Below, one piece after another: positions 1 to 7,815 of a DNA stretch of 64,000 bases. The translations under genes were made by a program, and so were the position numbers. Position 1 is the first letter of the stretch. Every line of letters starts with the position of its first letter. This stretch comes from CAAFZY01 sp964410325. Lineage in GTDB: Bacteria; Pseudomonadota; Alphaproteobacteria; RF32; CAG-239. The DNA lies in NCBI GenBank assembly GCA_964410325.1, contig CAYPFN010000008.1, positions 1 through 64,000 of the forward strand, read 5' to 3'. Below the pieces are notes generated by a model. It saw only the letters and a list, made by a program, of their open reading frames with translations, ran no database searches and was not told the origin of the DNA.

Positions 1-38
1 TTTGTATATATCCGATAAACATCTTCCCTCTTTATCTT

Positions 39-240
39 CATAAACCACCGTTTATTTTTAATACAGTATTTATAGATTACTTTTATTTTATGTCAACTAA
101 TATTTTCAAGCGCATAAACTTTTATCCATAGCGGCAAATGCTTATCTACAAAGACTTTATTATTCATAAACGGTGGTTTATGGAGAGGCTGTTCGTTTCG
201 TTTATAAGTACATCAGGTATGCAAACTAAACGGTGGTTTA
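39..240. repeat. Three copies of a 16-base near-palindromic motif
   Basis: The sequence TAAACGGTGGTTTATG occurs on the plus strand at 167-182 and 227-242, and its reverse complement occurs at 39-54. The core is an inverted repeat, TAAAC-N4-GTTTA, with a fixed central GGTG that orients each copy. Copies two and three start exactly 60 bases apart. This is the arrangement expected of a repeated operator for a dimeric regulator, or less likely of iterons. The regulator is not identifiable. Confidence 0.7.
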
Positions 241-273
241 TGATATAAAATACAGAATTTTCTTTTACATAAG

Positions 274-302
274 CAAACGGCCAGAAAAATTCTGGCCGTT
301 TG
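274..302 (-). terminator. Hairpin downstream of the ECF sigma unit
   Basis: A 13-base perfect inverted repeat (arms 274-286 and 290-302, CAAACGGCCAGAA and its complement) with a 3-base loop lies about 30 bases after the stop codon of the minus-strand periplasmic protein gene. There is no long U tract, so termination efficiency is uncertain. Confidence 0.6.
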
Positions 303-331
303 TTGCTTTAGAGCCTGTATCTGCAAAGTAT

Positions 332-943
332 TTATTCCTTGAGATGTCCGCCTTCCCTAATGATGACGCTTTCAACCGTTTCATCGGTCGATGCCAAAGC
401 TGCTTCGTTATCTTCTATTGGCGGAGGCGGAAGCATTTCGCCGTCCGGGCGGGGCCGCATATCTTCATTTGGACGACGCGGTTCGGGTGCTGGACGATCC
501 GCATGACCACGCATTCCCGGTCCGCGCTTATCATTTAGACGACGATTCATTTCTTCAAGACCACGTTTTTGTATTTCTTTTAATTTTTCTTTTTGTTCAG
601 GAGTTAGGATTTTTTCAAACTCTTCCATGTTGGCTTTGCGTTCGGCATCGATTTTTTCACGCAACGCTTTCATTTCATCCATTAACGGCTTGATTTTTTC
701 CTGTCCTTCTTTACGGATAGCTTCCGCCTGCTCTTGTTGTTCAGCCGTCAGCCCCAAATCTTTAGCCATTTTCTTGGCCATTTCCTCGTGTTTTTCACGA
801 TCAAACCGCTTTGGCGGACGTTGCTTTTCAACATTTTCCATAACTTGGGCATCATCTGCCTCAAAAGACGGCGCCTGCGCCATGACGCTACCAGTGGCTA
901 AAATTGTTGTGGCCATTAAAATTGATAACAATGTTTTACTCAT
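332..943 (-). CDS. Periplasmic Spy/CpxP-like LTXXQ protein
   Basis: A 203-residue exported protein. Residues 1-23 form a signal peptide ending in AQA. The body (about 45-140) is charged, helical and Met/Glu/Lys-rich, with two LTxxQ-type motifs (LTAEQQ and LTPEQ) characteristic of the Spy/CpxP/ZraP and CnrX-type superfamily of periplasmic chaperones and metal sensors. The tail is proline-rich. The ATG overlaps the sigma-factor stop as ATGA and has AAGGAG upstream, so the two genes are translationally coupled. From context I infer a periplasmic stress or metal sensor that modulates the sigma factor's membrane partner; a simple chaperone that is a target of the regulon is the alternative. Confidence 0.8.
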   Translation of the reverse strand: MSKTLLSILMATTILATGSVMAQAPSFEADDAQVMENVEKQRPPKRFDREKHEEMAKKMAKDLGLTAEQQEQAEAIRKEGQEKIKPLMDEMKALREKIDAERKANMEEFEKILTPEQKEKLKEIQKRGLEEMNRRLNDKRGPGMRGHADRPAPEPRRPNEDMRPRPDGEMLPPPPIEDNEAALASTDETVESVIIREGGHLKE

Positions 944-1440
944 TTGCTTTCTCCTTTTAAAAAACTTAATTTCTTACTTAAGGTTTTACGGGCATTCGAT
1001 AATCTTGACTTAACAGTTCCCTGTGGGATCTTTAAACGTCTGGAAATCTCATCAAGCGAATACTCTTCAAATTCAAACAACACTATAACTTCCCGATAAA
1101 TACGCGGCAAATCATCCACGGCTTTTAATATAAGCTTCTGGCGTTTTTTATGATCAAGCTTTTCTTCCGGCGTTTCCGTAACAGCCACCATGTCCAACAT
1201 GCTTTCATCGGATATTTCCTTCTGCTGCCTCTGATAATTTCCAGAGCGGAAATAATCTCGGCAGAGGTTAGCCGTAATTGTGCAAAGCCATTGCTTAAAC
1301 TTGCCCTGCTCTTTATATTTTGCCAAATTCTGCCAGGTTTTGATATACACTTCCTGCTCTATATCCTCATTGTTGCCGCCAGTTAATTTGCGGATGACTG
1401 CACGAACATATTTTTTGTTTTCATTTATAATATCTTTCAT
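940..1440 (-). CDS. ECF-family RNA polymerase sigma factor
   Basis: 166 residues with the two-domain layout of extracytoplasmic-function sigma factors. Region 2 (about 22-67) includes DIEQEVYIKTWQ and WLCTITANLCRDYFR, for core binding and -10 recognition. Region 4 (about 112-160) contains LPRIYREVIVL and a helix-turn-helix LDEISRRLKIPQGTVKSRL that reads the -35 element. It is the middle gene of three: its start codon overlaps the upstream stop as TAATG and its own stop overlaps the next ATG. A matching ECF-type promoter lies ahead of the unit, so self-activation is likely. No long C-terminal extension is present. Confidence 0.93.
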   Translation of the reverse strand: MKDIINENKKYVRAVIRKLTGGNNEDIEQEVYIKTWQNLAKYKEQGKFKQWLCTITANLCRDYFRSGNYQRQQKEISDESMLDMVAVTETPEEKLDHKKRQKLILKAVDDLPRIYREVIVLFEFEEYSLDEISRRLKIPQGTVKSRLSNARKTLSKKLSFLKGESK

Positions 1441-1691
1441 TATCCGACCATCAGTAAGCCATATTCGTCAACCGGAAGCCCCATATCTTCAATTATAGAG
1501 CCGTTTTCCGTCATATAAATCTGCTCTGACAACAGATCATACAGCAGTTCGGTTTTTCGTGGCACAAAAACTATATTCAAAACCACAGCAAAAACTGTCG
1601 CCGCGACCACCGACGCCATTATCCGACGCCGTCTTTTTCTGGCAAAATACAGCGGGCGTGCCTCGTGCAATATTTCCGAGATATCTTTCAT
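1440..1691 (-). CDS. Small single-helix membrane protein, putative anti-sigma factor
   Basis: 83 residues. The start at 1691 is preferred over an upstream in-frame codon because it has AAGGAGG about 6 bases before it and because the predicted promoter would lie inside the longer version. Topology: a basic cytosolic N-terminus of about 40 residues (includes RKRRRR), one membrane helix (about 41-60) and a short acidic exported tail. It is not a zinc-finger anti-sigma, since it has no HxxxCxxC motif. Its size, topology and position beside an ECF sigma and a CnrX-like sensor match CnrY-type anti-sigma factors in organisation; sequence homology is not claimed. Confidence 0.7.
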   Translation of the reverse strand: MKDISEILHEARPLYFARKRRRRIMASVVAATVFAVVLNIVFVPRKTELLYDLLSEQIYMTENGSIIEDMGLPVDEYGLLMVG

Positions 1692-1714
1692 TTGTTCCTC
1701 CTTACATAAATTTA

Positions 1715-1741
1715 TAACGAAAACTATTAAAATAAGGTTCA
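1715..1741 (-). promoter_or_regulatory. ECF-type promoter of the sigma unit
   Basis: On the minus strand TGAACC (1741-1736) is followed after 16 bases by CGTTA (1719-1715). This matches the usual ECF pattern of a GAAC-type -35 and a CGT-type -10. It sits just upstream of the start codon chosen for the small membrane protein, which implies an autoregulated unit with a short leader. Confidence 0.55.
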
Positions 1742-1801
1742 CACTCTAAATATTTTTTAAGCATACATTGTTAAATGGCTTAAATCATTGGTGGAGGAGA
1801 T

Positions 1802-2012
1802 ATGAAACCAACAGGATATCTGTTTGCTTTTTTACTATTATAATGTGGAGCATGAATCTTAATATTATACAATGTCAGTATTTTTTTCGTATCTGTTCTT
1901 AAACGATAAGCTCGACATCGTCAAAATTTCAGGCATGCTCATCGTCTGTTCCGGCATCATGATGATTATTCTGCCAAACCTGACAGATCTTAGCACAAAT
2001 AAAAGTAGATAA
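1802..2012 (+). pseudogene. Remnant of an EamA/DMT-family transporter
   Basis: A start with a strong ribosome-binding site (GGAGGAGAT) opens MKPTGYLFAFLLL and then stops. From 1872 an open frame reads as the last segment of a drug/metabolite transporter, including SYLFLNDKLDIVKISGML and CSGIMMIILP, ending at a stop at 2010-2012. These are the two ends of one protein of about 300 residues with the middle deleted. The product is not functional. Confidence 0.7.
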
Positions 2013-2086
2013 CTCCATATCTTTCCTTGTTATTTTCACAATTCAGCGTAAAACTCTAGGCATTAATTAACTTAATGGAGTGTAAA

Positions 2087-3388
2087 ATGAAAATTGGAGT
2101 TGTGGGAACGGGATATGTCGGTTTGCCGACCGGCGTCGGTTTGGCTGAACTTGGCAATGAAGTTATTTGTATTGATAAAGACGAAAGCAAAATTTCAAGT
2201 TTAAAAGCGGGGAATTTGACTATTTTTGAAAACGGTCTGGAAGAGCTGTTTATCAAAAATGTGCAAAATCACCGTATTCGTTTTACAACTTCTATGAAAG
2301 AAGGCGTGGAAAATGCTGATGTTGTCATTTTGGCCGTTGGCACACCGCCTAATCCGGTTACTAAAGAAGCCGATATGAAATATATTTATGCCGCTGCGGA
2401 AGAATTGGCGCAATATATCAGCGGTTATACGGTTGTGGCGGTTAAGTCGACCGTGCCAGTCAATACCGGAGATGAAGTTGAAAAAATTATTGCCCAACAA
2501 CAACCTAAAGATAGATTTGATGTTGTATCGTTGCCAGAATTTTTGCGCGAAGGGTTTGCTGTCTACGATTTTTTTAATCCGGACCGGATTATCGTGGGCG
2601 CCAACAGCGAACGTGCCAAAGCAGTCATTGCCAAGCTTTATGAACCGTTTGCCACAAATACGAACATTTTATACGTGCATCGACGCTCTTCCGAAACCAT
2701 TAAATACGCTTCCAATGCTTTTCTGGCAATGAAAATTCAATATATCAACGAAATATCCGACTTTTGCGAAAAAGCTGGCGCTGATGTATATGAAGTTGCC
2801 AAAGGCATGGGGTTGGATACTCGTATCGGCAACAAATTTTTGAATCCCGGCCCTGGTTATGGCGGATTTTGTTTTCCCAAAGATACAAATGCCATGGCAT
2901 ATATGGGACGCAAATACGGCGCGGAACTTTCTCTTGTGGAGGCCACAATTAAAGGCAATGATAACCGTAAAATAAAAATGGCGGAAAAGATATTAGAGAC
3001 TGTTAAAGATATTTCCAAACCTAAAATCGCGGTTTTAGGAACTGCTTTTAAAGGCGGAACGGATGACTGCCGCGAATCTCCGGCCATGCAGATTATTCAG
3101 TTTTTACTTGAAAAAGGCGCCGACATTACGGTTTATGATCCTAAAGCAATGGATAATGCACATAAAATTTTAGGTGATAAAATTAAATATGCGCCAGATA
3201 TGTATAGTGTTGCCCAAGGGGCTGACGTGCTAGCAGTTTTGACTGAATGGGAAGATTTTAAAACACTGGATTTAGCTAGGCTTAAAACACTCATGAACAG
3301 GCCACGGATTGTAGATTTACGCCATTTAATCAACCGTGATGCCGCACAAAAAGAAGGTTTTGAGATTTATTTCATCGGAATAAAATAA
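2087..3388 (+). CDS. UDP-glucose/GDP-mannose dehydrogenase family (UDP-glucose 6-dehydrogenase-like)
   Basis: Oxidises a nucleotide-diphosphate sugar to the uronic acid with two NAD+, in the cytoplasm, feeding surface polysaccharide synthesis. The 433-residue form starting MKIGVVGTGYVG is preferred because GGAG lies 7 bases before that ATG; an ATG 12 bases upstream has no such signal. The N-terminal Rossmann motif GxGYVG, the central segment GPGYGGFCFPKD with the catalytic cysteine, and the C-terminal UDP-binding domain (GTAFKGGTDDCRESPA) are all present. UDP-glucose is the likeliest substrate but related sugars are possible. It stands alone, with its own terminator. Confidence 0.88.
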   Translation: MKIGVVGTGYVGLPTGVGLAELGNEVICIDKDESKISSLKAGNLTIFENGLEELFIKNVQNHRIRFTTSMKEGVENADVVILAVGTPPNPVTKEADMKYIYAAAEELAQYISGYTVVAVKSTVPVNTGDEVEKIIAQQQPKDRFDVVSLPEFLREGFAVYDFFNPDRIIVGANSERAKAVIAKLYEPFATNTNILYVHRRSSETIKYASNAFLAMKIQYINEISDFCEKAGADVYEVAKGMGLDTRIGNKFLNPGPGYGGFCFPKDTNAMAYMGRKYGAELSLVEATIKGNDNRKIKMAEKILETVKDISKPKIAVLGTAFKGGTDDCRESPAMQIIQFLLEKGADITVYDPKAMDNAHKILGDKIKYAPDMYSVAQGADVLAVLTEWEDFKTLDLARLKTLMNRPRIVDLRHLINRDAAQKEGFEIYFIGIK

Positions 3389-3414
3389 ATTAATATCCTT
3401 CTAAAAACAAATTT

Positions 3415-3444
3415 AAAGCTTCCGGAAAATTCCGGAAGCTTTTT
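3415..3444 (+). terminator. Intrinsic terminator after the UDP-sugar dehydrogenase
   Basis: Twelve-base perfect stem (3415-3426 with 3431-3442, AAAGCTTCCGGA and complement), a 4-base loop and T-rich bases after it. Confidence 0.8.
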
Positions 3445-3564
3445 ACATTAATTATTTCCGATCATCTGAATTTTAAGTTGTTTCATTAAGCAAACAAACT
3501 TCGTTGTTTAAAATTATGAGAAAATTATTTCTTCATAATATTAACATCTTGAACATTGTACGTA

Positions 3565-3592
3565 AAAAAGCCGTGCAAATGCACGGCTTTTT
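3565..3592 (-). terminator. Intrinsic terminator of the rpoBC unit
   Basis: Stem 3565-3576 with 3581-3592 (GCCGTGC core) flanked by A/T runs on both sides, 18 bases after the rpoC stop on the minus strand. Confidence 0.85.
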
Positions 3593-3610
3593 ATATGGTT
3601 TCTTTTCAGC

Positions 3611-6600
3611 CTATTCAGCTGGAGTTTCGGCTACCGCCGGCACTTCCTCATTGCTGTGTTCCAATTGAGCACTGGCCACCGCCTCGCGCTGTGCCAAAAT
3701 TTCTTTGTCATTTTGAGCCGCAACGCGTTTAAGTGAGCGCAGCACCGTACCGGTACCAGCCGGAATTAAACGACCGACAATGACATTTTCCTTCAGACCT
3801 GTTAAGTTGTCAACCTTGCCACAAACTGCCGCTTCTGTCAGAACTCGGGTTGTTTCTTGGAAAGATGCCGCCGAAATAAATGATTTCGTCTGCAAAGAAG
3901 CCTTGGTAATACCAAGCAGAACAGGATTAGCCTCAGCCGGCGTGCCATTTTCGGCAAGCACTTTGGCATTTTCTTCTTCAAAGACATCGCGATCCACCTG
4001 CTCGCCAACCAAGAAAGTCGTATCACCTGGCGTGGTAATTTCAACTTTTTTTAACATTTGAGAAACAATAACCTCAATGTGTTTATCGTTGATTTTCACA
4101 CCTTGCAAACGATACACGTCTTGAATTTCTTTAACCAAGTATTCAGCCAGTTTTTCAACACCCAAAACCCGCAAAATATCATGCGGTGCCGGCATGCCTT
4201 CAACCAGCAAATCACCTTTTTTAACAATATCCCCATCCTGAACAACCAGGTGGCGTCCTTTCGGAATTAAATATTCAACCGGTTCGCCTTTGGTCGGGAT
4301 AACGCTGATGCGTTGTTTGGCCTTATAATCTTTACCAAATTCAACCATACCGTCAATGTCGGAGATAATAGCCTGATCTTTCGGATGACGGGCTTCAAAC
4401 AATTCAGCCACACGTGGCAAACCGCCAGTAATATCTTTAGTTTTGGAGCTTTCCCGCGGAATACGGGCAATAACATCACCAACCTTGACTTCTGTGCCGT
4501 TATCTACATTCAAGACCGCATCAACCGACAGATAGTAACGAACTTCTTTGCCATTATCAAAATTAACCGGTTTGCCTTTGGCATCTTTTAAGACAATGCT
4601 TGGTTTTAAAGAGGCATTTGCTAATGAACCGCTCTGCCAATCAATCACAACCTTAGAAATAATACCAGTTGTTTCATCCATATTTTCCTTAACTGAAACA
4701 TTATTGATTAAATCAATCAACTGTGCTGTACCAGCTTTCTCGGAAATAACCGGAATAGTAAACGGATCCCATTCGGCAACCTTTTGGCCTTTTTTGACTT
4801 TAGCACCTTCGGCAACTAAAATCATTGTACCGTAAGGAATATGGTGGCGCGATTTTTCACGACCCTGCGCATCTTCAATAATGATTTCGCAGTTGCGGGA
4901 CAAAACGATCAGCCGGCCTTCCGAATCGGTTACCGTATGTTTATTTTCCAATTTCAAAATACCGGCGAACGGGACTTCAACGCTGGATTGTTCAGCTGAT
5001 TTAGAGGCCGCACCGCCGATGTGGAATGTACGCATAGTCAGCTGAGTGCCTGGTTCACCAATGGACTGAGCAGCAATAACTCCCACGGCTTCGCCCACGT
5101 TAACCGGTGTTCCGCGCGCCAAGTCGCGTCCATAGCAGGCCGCGCAGACGCCATGTTCTGATTCACAGGTTAGGACTGAACGAACTTTAACCTGTTCAAC
5201 ACCTGCATTTTCAACCAATTCGGCATCATTTTCATCAATCAGTTTGCCTTTTTTGACCAAAACTTCGCCAGTTTCCGGATGAATAATATCCTCCTGAATT
5301 GTGCGGCCCAAAATACGCTCGCCGATAGATACAATTACGTTGCCACCATCCACAACTGGGCGAACAATGATGCCGCGCTCGATTCCACAATCAGTTTCAG
5401 TAACTACAACATCCTGAGCAACATCAACCAAGCGGCGGGTCAAATAGCCGGAGTTGGCTGTTTTTAATGCCGTATCAGACAGACCTTTACGTGCACCGTG
5501 CGTGGAGTTAAAGTACTCGGACACAGTCAGCCCTTCCTTAAAGTTTGAGATAATCGGTTGCTCAATAATCTCACCCGAAGGTTTGGCCATAAGGCCACGC
5601 ATACCAGCTAACTGGCGCATTTGCGCAGCGGAACCGCGGGCGCCGGAATGTGCCATCATGTATACGGAGTTAATATAGCCATGTTCGGTTTTGGAAATGT
5701 TTTTCATCATTTCATCGGCGATTTTATCCGTACAGGCAGCCCAAATATCAACAACTTTATTGTACTTTTCGCCTTTGGTAATCAAACCGTTTTGATATTG
5801 TTGTTCAAATTCTTTAACCTGTTCGGTTGTTTCTTTAATCAGTTCTTGCTTGGCCGCTGGAATAATCAAGTCGTCTTTACCAAAAGAAATACCAGCTTTA
5901 CAAGCGTTGGTAAAGCCCAAAGTCATGATTTTATCCACCATGATACAGGTTTCTTTTTGGCCACAGTGGCGATATACCGTATCAATAATTTCAGAAATTT
6001 CTTTCTTTTTTAACAGGCGGTTAGCCAAAGAGAAAGGAATTTTGGGATTTTTCGGCAGAATATCGGAAACGATAATACGGCCCGGCGTGGTATCTATCAA
6101 ACCATATTTTGTTTCGCCGTTGTCATCGACATATTCCATACGGCATTTGATTTTAGCATGCAAATCAACCACTTTAGCATTTAAGGCCAGCATGACTTCA
6201 TTAGCATCGGCATAAATGCCGCCTTCTCCCATAACATCTTCGGCTTCATAAGTTAGGTAATAAATACCCAAAACCATATCCTGCGATGGTACGATAATCG
6301 GTTTGCCGGATGCCGGTGATAAAATATTGTTGGTAGACATCATCAGGACGCGGGCTTCCAATTGGGCTTCAATTGAAAGCGGTACATGTACGGCCATTTG
6401 GTCGCCGTCAAAGTCGGCATTAAAAGCCGTACAAACCAACGGGTGCAAATGAATAGCCTTACCTTCAACCAAAACCGGCTCAAAAGCTTGAATACCTAAA
6501 CGGTGCAAAGTTGGCGCACGGTTTAACAATACCGGATGTTCGCGGATAACTTCTTCTAAGATATCCCAAACTTCTGGACGTTCTTTTTCAACCATGCGTT

Positions 6601-7795
6601 TGGCTGCCTTGATGGTAGTGGCATGACCGTATAATTCCAATTTGGAATAAACAAACGGTTTGAACAATTCAAGAGCCATCTTCTTTGGTAGGCCGCATTG
6701 CTGAAGTTTTAACTCCGGACCAACCGTAATTACCGAACGGCCGGAGTAGTCAACTCGTTTACCTAAAAGATTTTGACGGAATCGTCCCTGTTTACCTTTG
6801 AGCATATCCGACAAAGATTTCAGCGGACGCTTGCTGGTGCCAGTAATGGCGCGGGCGCGACGACCGTTGTCAAACAAAGCATCAACAGATTCCTGCAGCA
6901 TTCTTTTTTCATTGCGGACAATAATATCCGGAGCGTGCAATTCCAGCAAACGTTTTAAACGATTGTTGCGGTTAATGACCCGGCGATACAAATCATTCAA
7001 ATCAGAAGTGGCAAAACGGCCGCCGTCTAATGGAACCAACGGACGAAGTTCTGGCGGAATAACTGGCAGAACAGTTAAAACCATCCATTCTGGCTTTGTG
7101 TTGGAATCAATAAAAGATTCAACAATTTTTAAGCGTTTAACCAACTTTTTGCGCTTAGCCTCAGATGTCGTCTCTTTCAACTCGGCACGCATGGAAGCAC
7201 GTTCGCTTTCCAGATCAATATTGGCTAAGATTTCGCGCAAAGCCTCAGCTCCGATACTGGCACGGAAAGCATCTTCACCATATTTATCCAACGCATCCTG
7301 ATATTCATCTTCACTTAACAGTTGATGCAGCGTTAAGTCGGTCAAACCTGGCTCTATAACAACGTAGCTTTCAAAATAAAGAATGCGCTCCAAGGCTTTC
7401 ATCGGAATATCCGTCAGCATTGAAATGCGACTCGGCAGTGATTTTAAAAACCATATATGCGCCACCGGAGCGGCCAACTCTATATGCCCCATACGCTCGC
7501 GGCGAACTTTGGAAAGCGTAACTTCTACACCGCATTTCTCGCAGACAATGCCACGATATTTCATTCTTTTATATTTTCCGCACAAACATTCATAGTCTTT
7601 CACCGGTCCGAAAATACGAGCGCAGAACAGACCGTCGCGTTCTGGTTTGAATGTGCGGTAGTTAATAGTTTCCGGTTTCTTGACCTCGCCATATGACCAT
7701 GAACGAATTTGTTCAGGAGAGGCAATTGAGATCTTGATTTCATCAAAGCTCTCTTCAGCCGGCTGTTGGCCAAAAAATTTCATTACATCATTCAT
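3611..7795 (-). CDS. rpoC: DNA-directed RNA polymerase subunit beta'
   Basis: 1394 residues, full length for proteobacteria. Visible landmarks are the N-terminal zinc-binding site (CLCGKYKRMKYRGIVCEKCG), the absolutely conserved active-site motif NADFDGDQMAVH that holds the catalytic magnesium (near residue 460), and the second cysteine cluster CESEHGVCAACYGRDLARG. The start has AAGGAG upstream. It lies 20 bases downstream of rpoB, so the two are cotranscribed. The C-terminus carries a short alanine- and glutamate-rich tail. Confidence 0.99.
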   Translation of the reverse strand: MNDVMKFFGQQPAEESFDEIKISIASPEQIRSWSYGEVKKPETINYRTFKPERDGLFCARIFGPVKDYECLCGKYKRMKYRGIVCEKCGVEVTLSKVRRERMGHIELAAPVAHIWFLKSLPSRISMLTDIPMKALERILYFESYVVIEPGLTDLTLHQLLSEDEYQDALDKYGEDAFRASIGAEALREILANIDLESERASMRAELKETTSEAKRKKLVKRLKIVESFIDSNTKPEWMVLTVLPVIPPELRPLVPLDGGRFATSDLNDLYRRVINRNNRLKRLLELHAPDIIVRNEKRMLQESVDALFDNGRRARAITGTSKRPLKSLSDMLKGKQGRFRQNLLGKRVDYSGRSVITVGPELKLQQCGLPKKMALELFKPFVYSKLELYGHATTIKAAKRMVEKERPEVWDILEEVIREHPVLLNRAPTLHRLGIQAFEPVLVEGKAIHLHPLVCTAFNADFDGDQMAVHVPLSIEAQLEARVLMMSTNNILSPASGKPIIVPSQDMVLGIYYLTYEAEDVMGEGGIYADANEVMLALNAKVVDLHAKIKCRMEYVDDNGETKYGLIDTTPGRIIVSDILPKNPKIPFSLANRLLKKKEISEIIDTVYRHCGQKETCIMVDKIMTLGFTNACKAGISFGKDDLIIPAAKQELIKETTEQVKEFEQQYQNGLITKGEKYNKVVDIWAACTDKIADEMMKNISKTEHGYINSVYMMAHSGARGSAAQMRQLAGMRGLMAKPSGEIIEQPIISNFKEGLTVSEYFNSTHGARKGLSDTALKTANSGYLTRRLVDVAQDVVVTETDCGIERGIIVRPVVDGGNVIVSIGERILGRTIQEDIIHPETGEVLVKKGKLIDENDAELVENAGVEQVKVRSVLTCESEHGVCAACYGRDLARGTPVNVGEAVGVIAAQSIGEPGTQLTMRTFHIGGAASKSAEQSSVEVPFAGILKLENKHTVTDSEGRLIVLSRNCEIIIEDAQGREKSRHHIPYGTMILVAEGAKVKKGQKVAEWDPFTIPVISEKAGTAQLIDLINNVSVKENMDETTGIISKVVIDWQSGSLANASLKPSIVLKDAKGKPVNFDNGKEVRYYLSVDAVLNVDNGTEVKVGDVIARIPRESSKTKDITGGLPRVAELFEARHPKDQAIISDIDGMVEFGKDYKAKQRISVIPTKGEPVEYLIPKGRHLVVQDGDIVKKGDLLVEGMPAPHDILRVLGVEKLAEYLVKEIQDVYRLQGVKINDKHIEVIVSQMLKKVEITTPGDTTFLVGEQVDRDVFEEENAKVLAENGTPAEANPVLLGITKASLQTKSFISAASFQETTRVLTEAAVCGKVDNLTGLKENVIVGRLIPAGTGTVLRSLKRVAAQNDKEILAQREAVASAQLEHSNEEVPAVAETPAE

Positions 7796-7815
7796 ATTTG
7801 TAAAACTCCTTATCC

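Larger units (their letters stand above)
1..331. other. Gene-free AT-rich region with repeated near-palindromes
   Basis: No convincing coding sequence is seen here; the short open frame from base 233 has no family-like composition. The region holds three copies of TAAACGGTGGTTTATG, listed separately, and two 9-mers one base away from the DnaA box TTATCCACA (TTATCCATA at 122-130 and TTATCTACA at 142-150). A hairpin near the right end closes the neighbouring minus-strand unit. The repeats may control a gene beyond the left edge of the window. Confidence 0.5.

Noticed and set aside
39..240. CRISPR array or plasmid iterons
   Set aside because: Only three copies, one inverted, with unequal spacing and no cas or rep gene.
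233..538. 101-codon open frame at the left end
   Set aside because: It crosses the terminator hairpin and runs antisense to the periplasmic protein gene, with no start signal.
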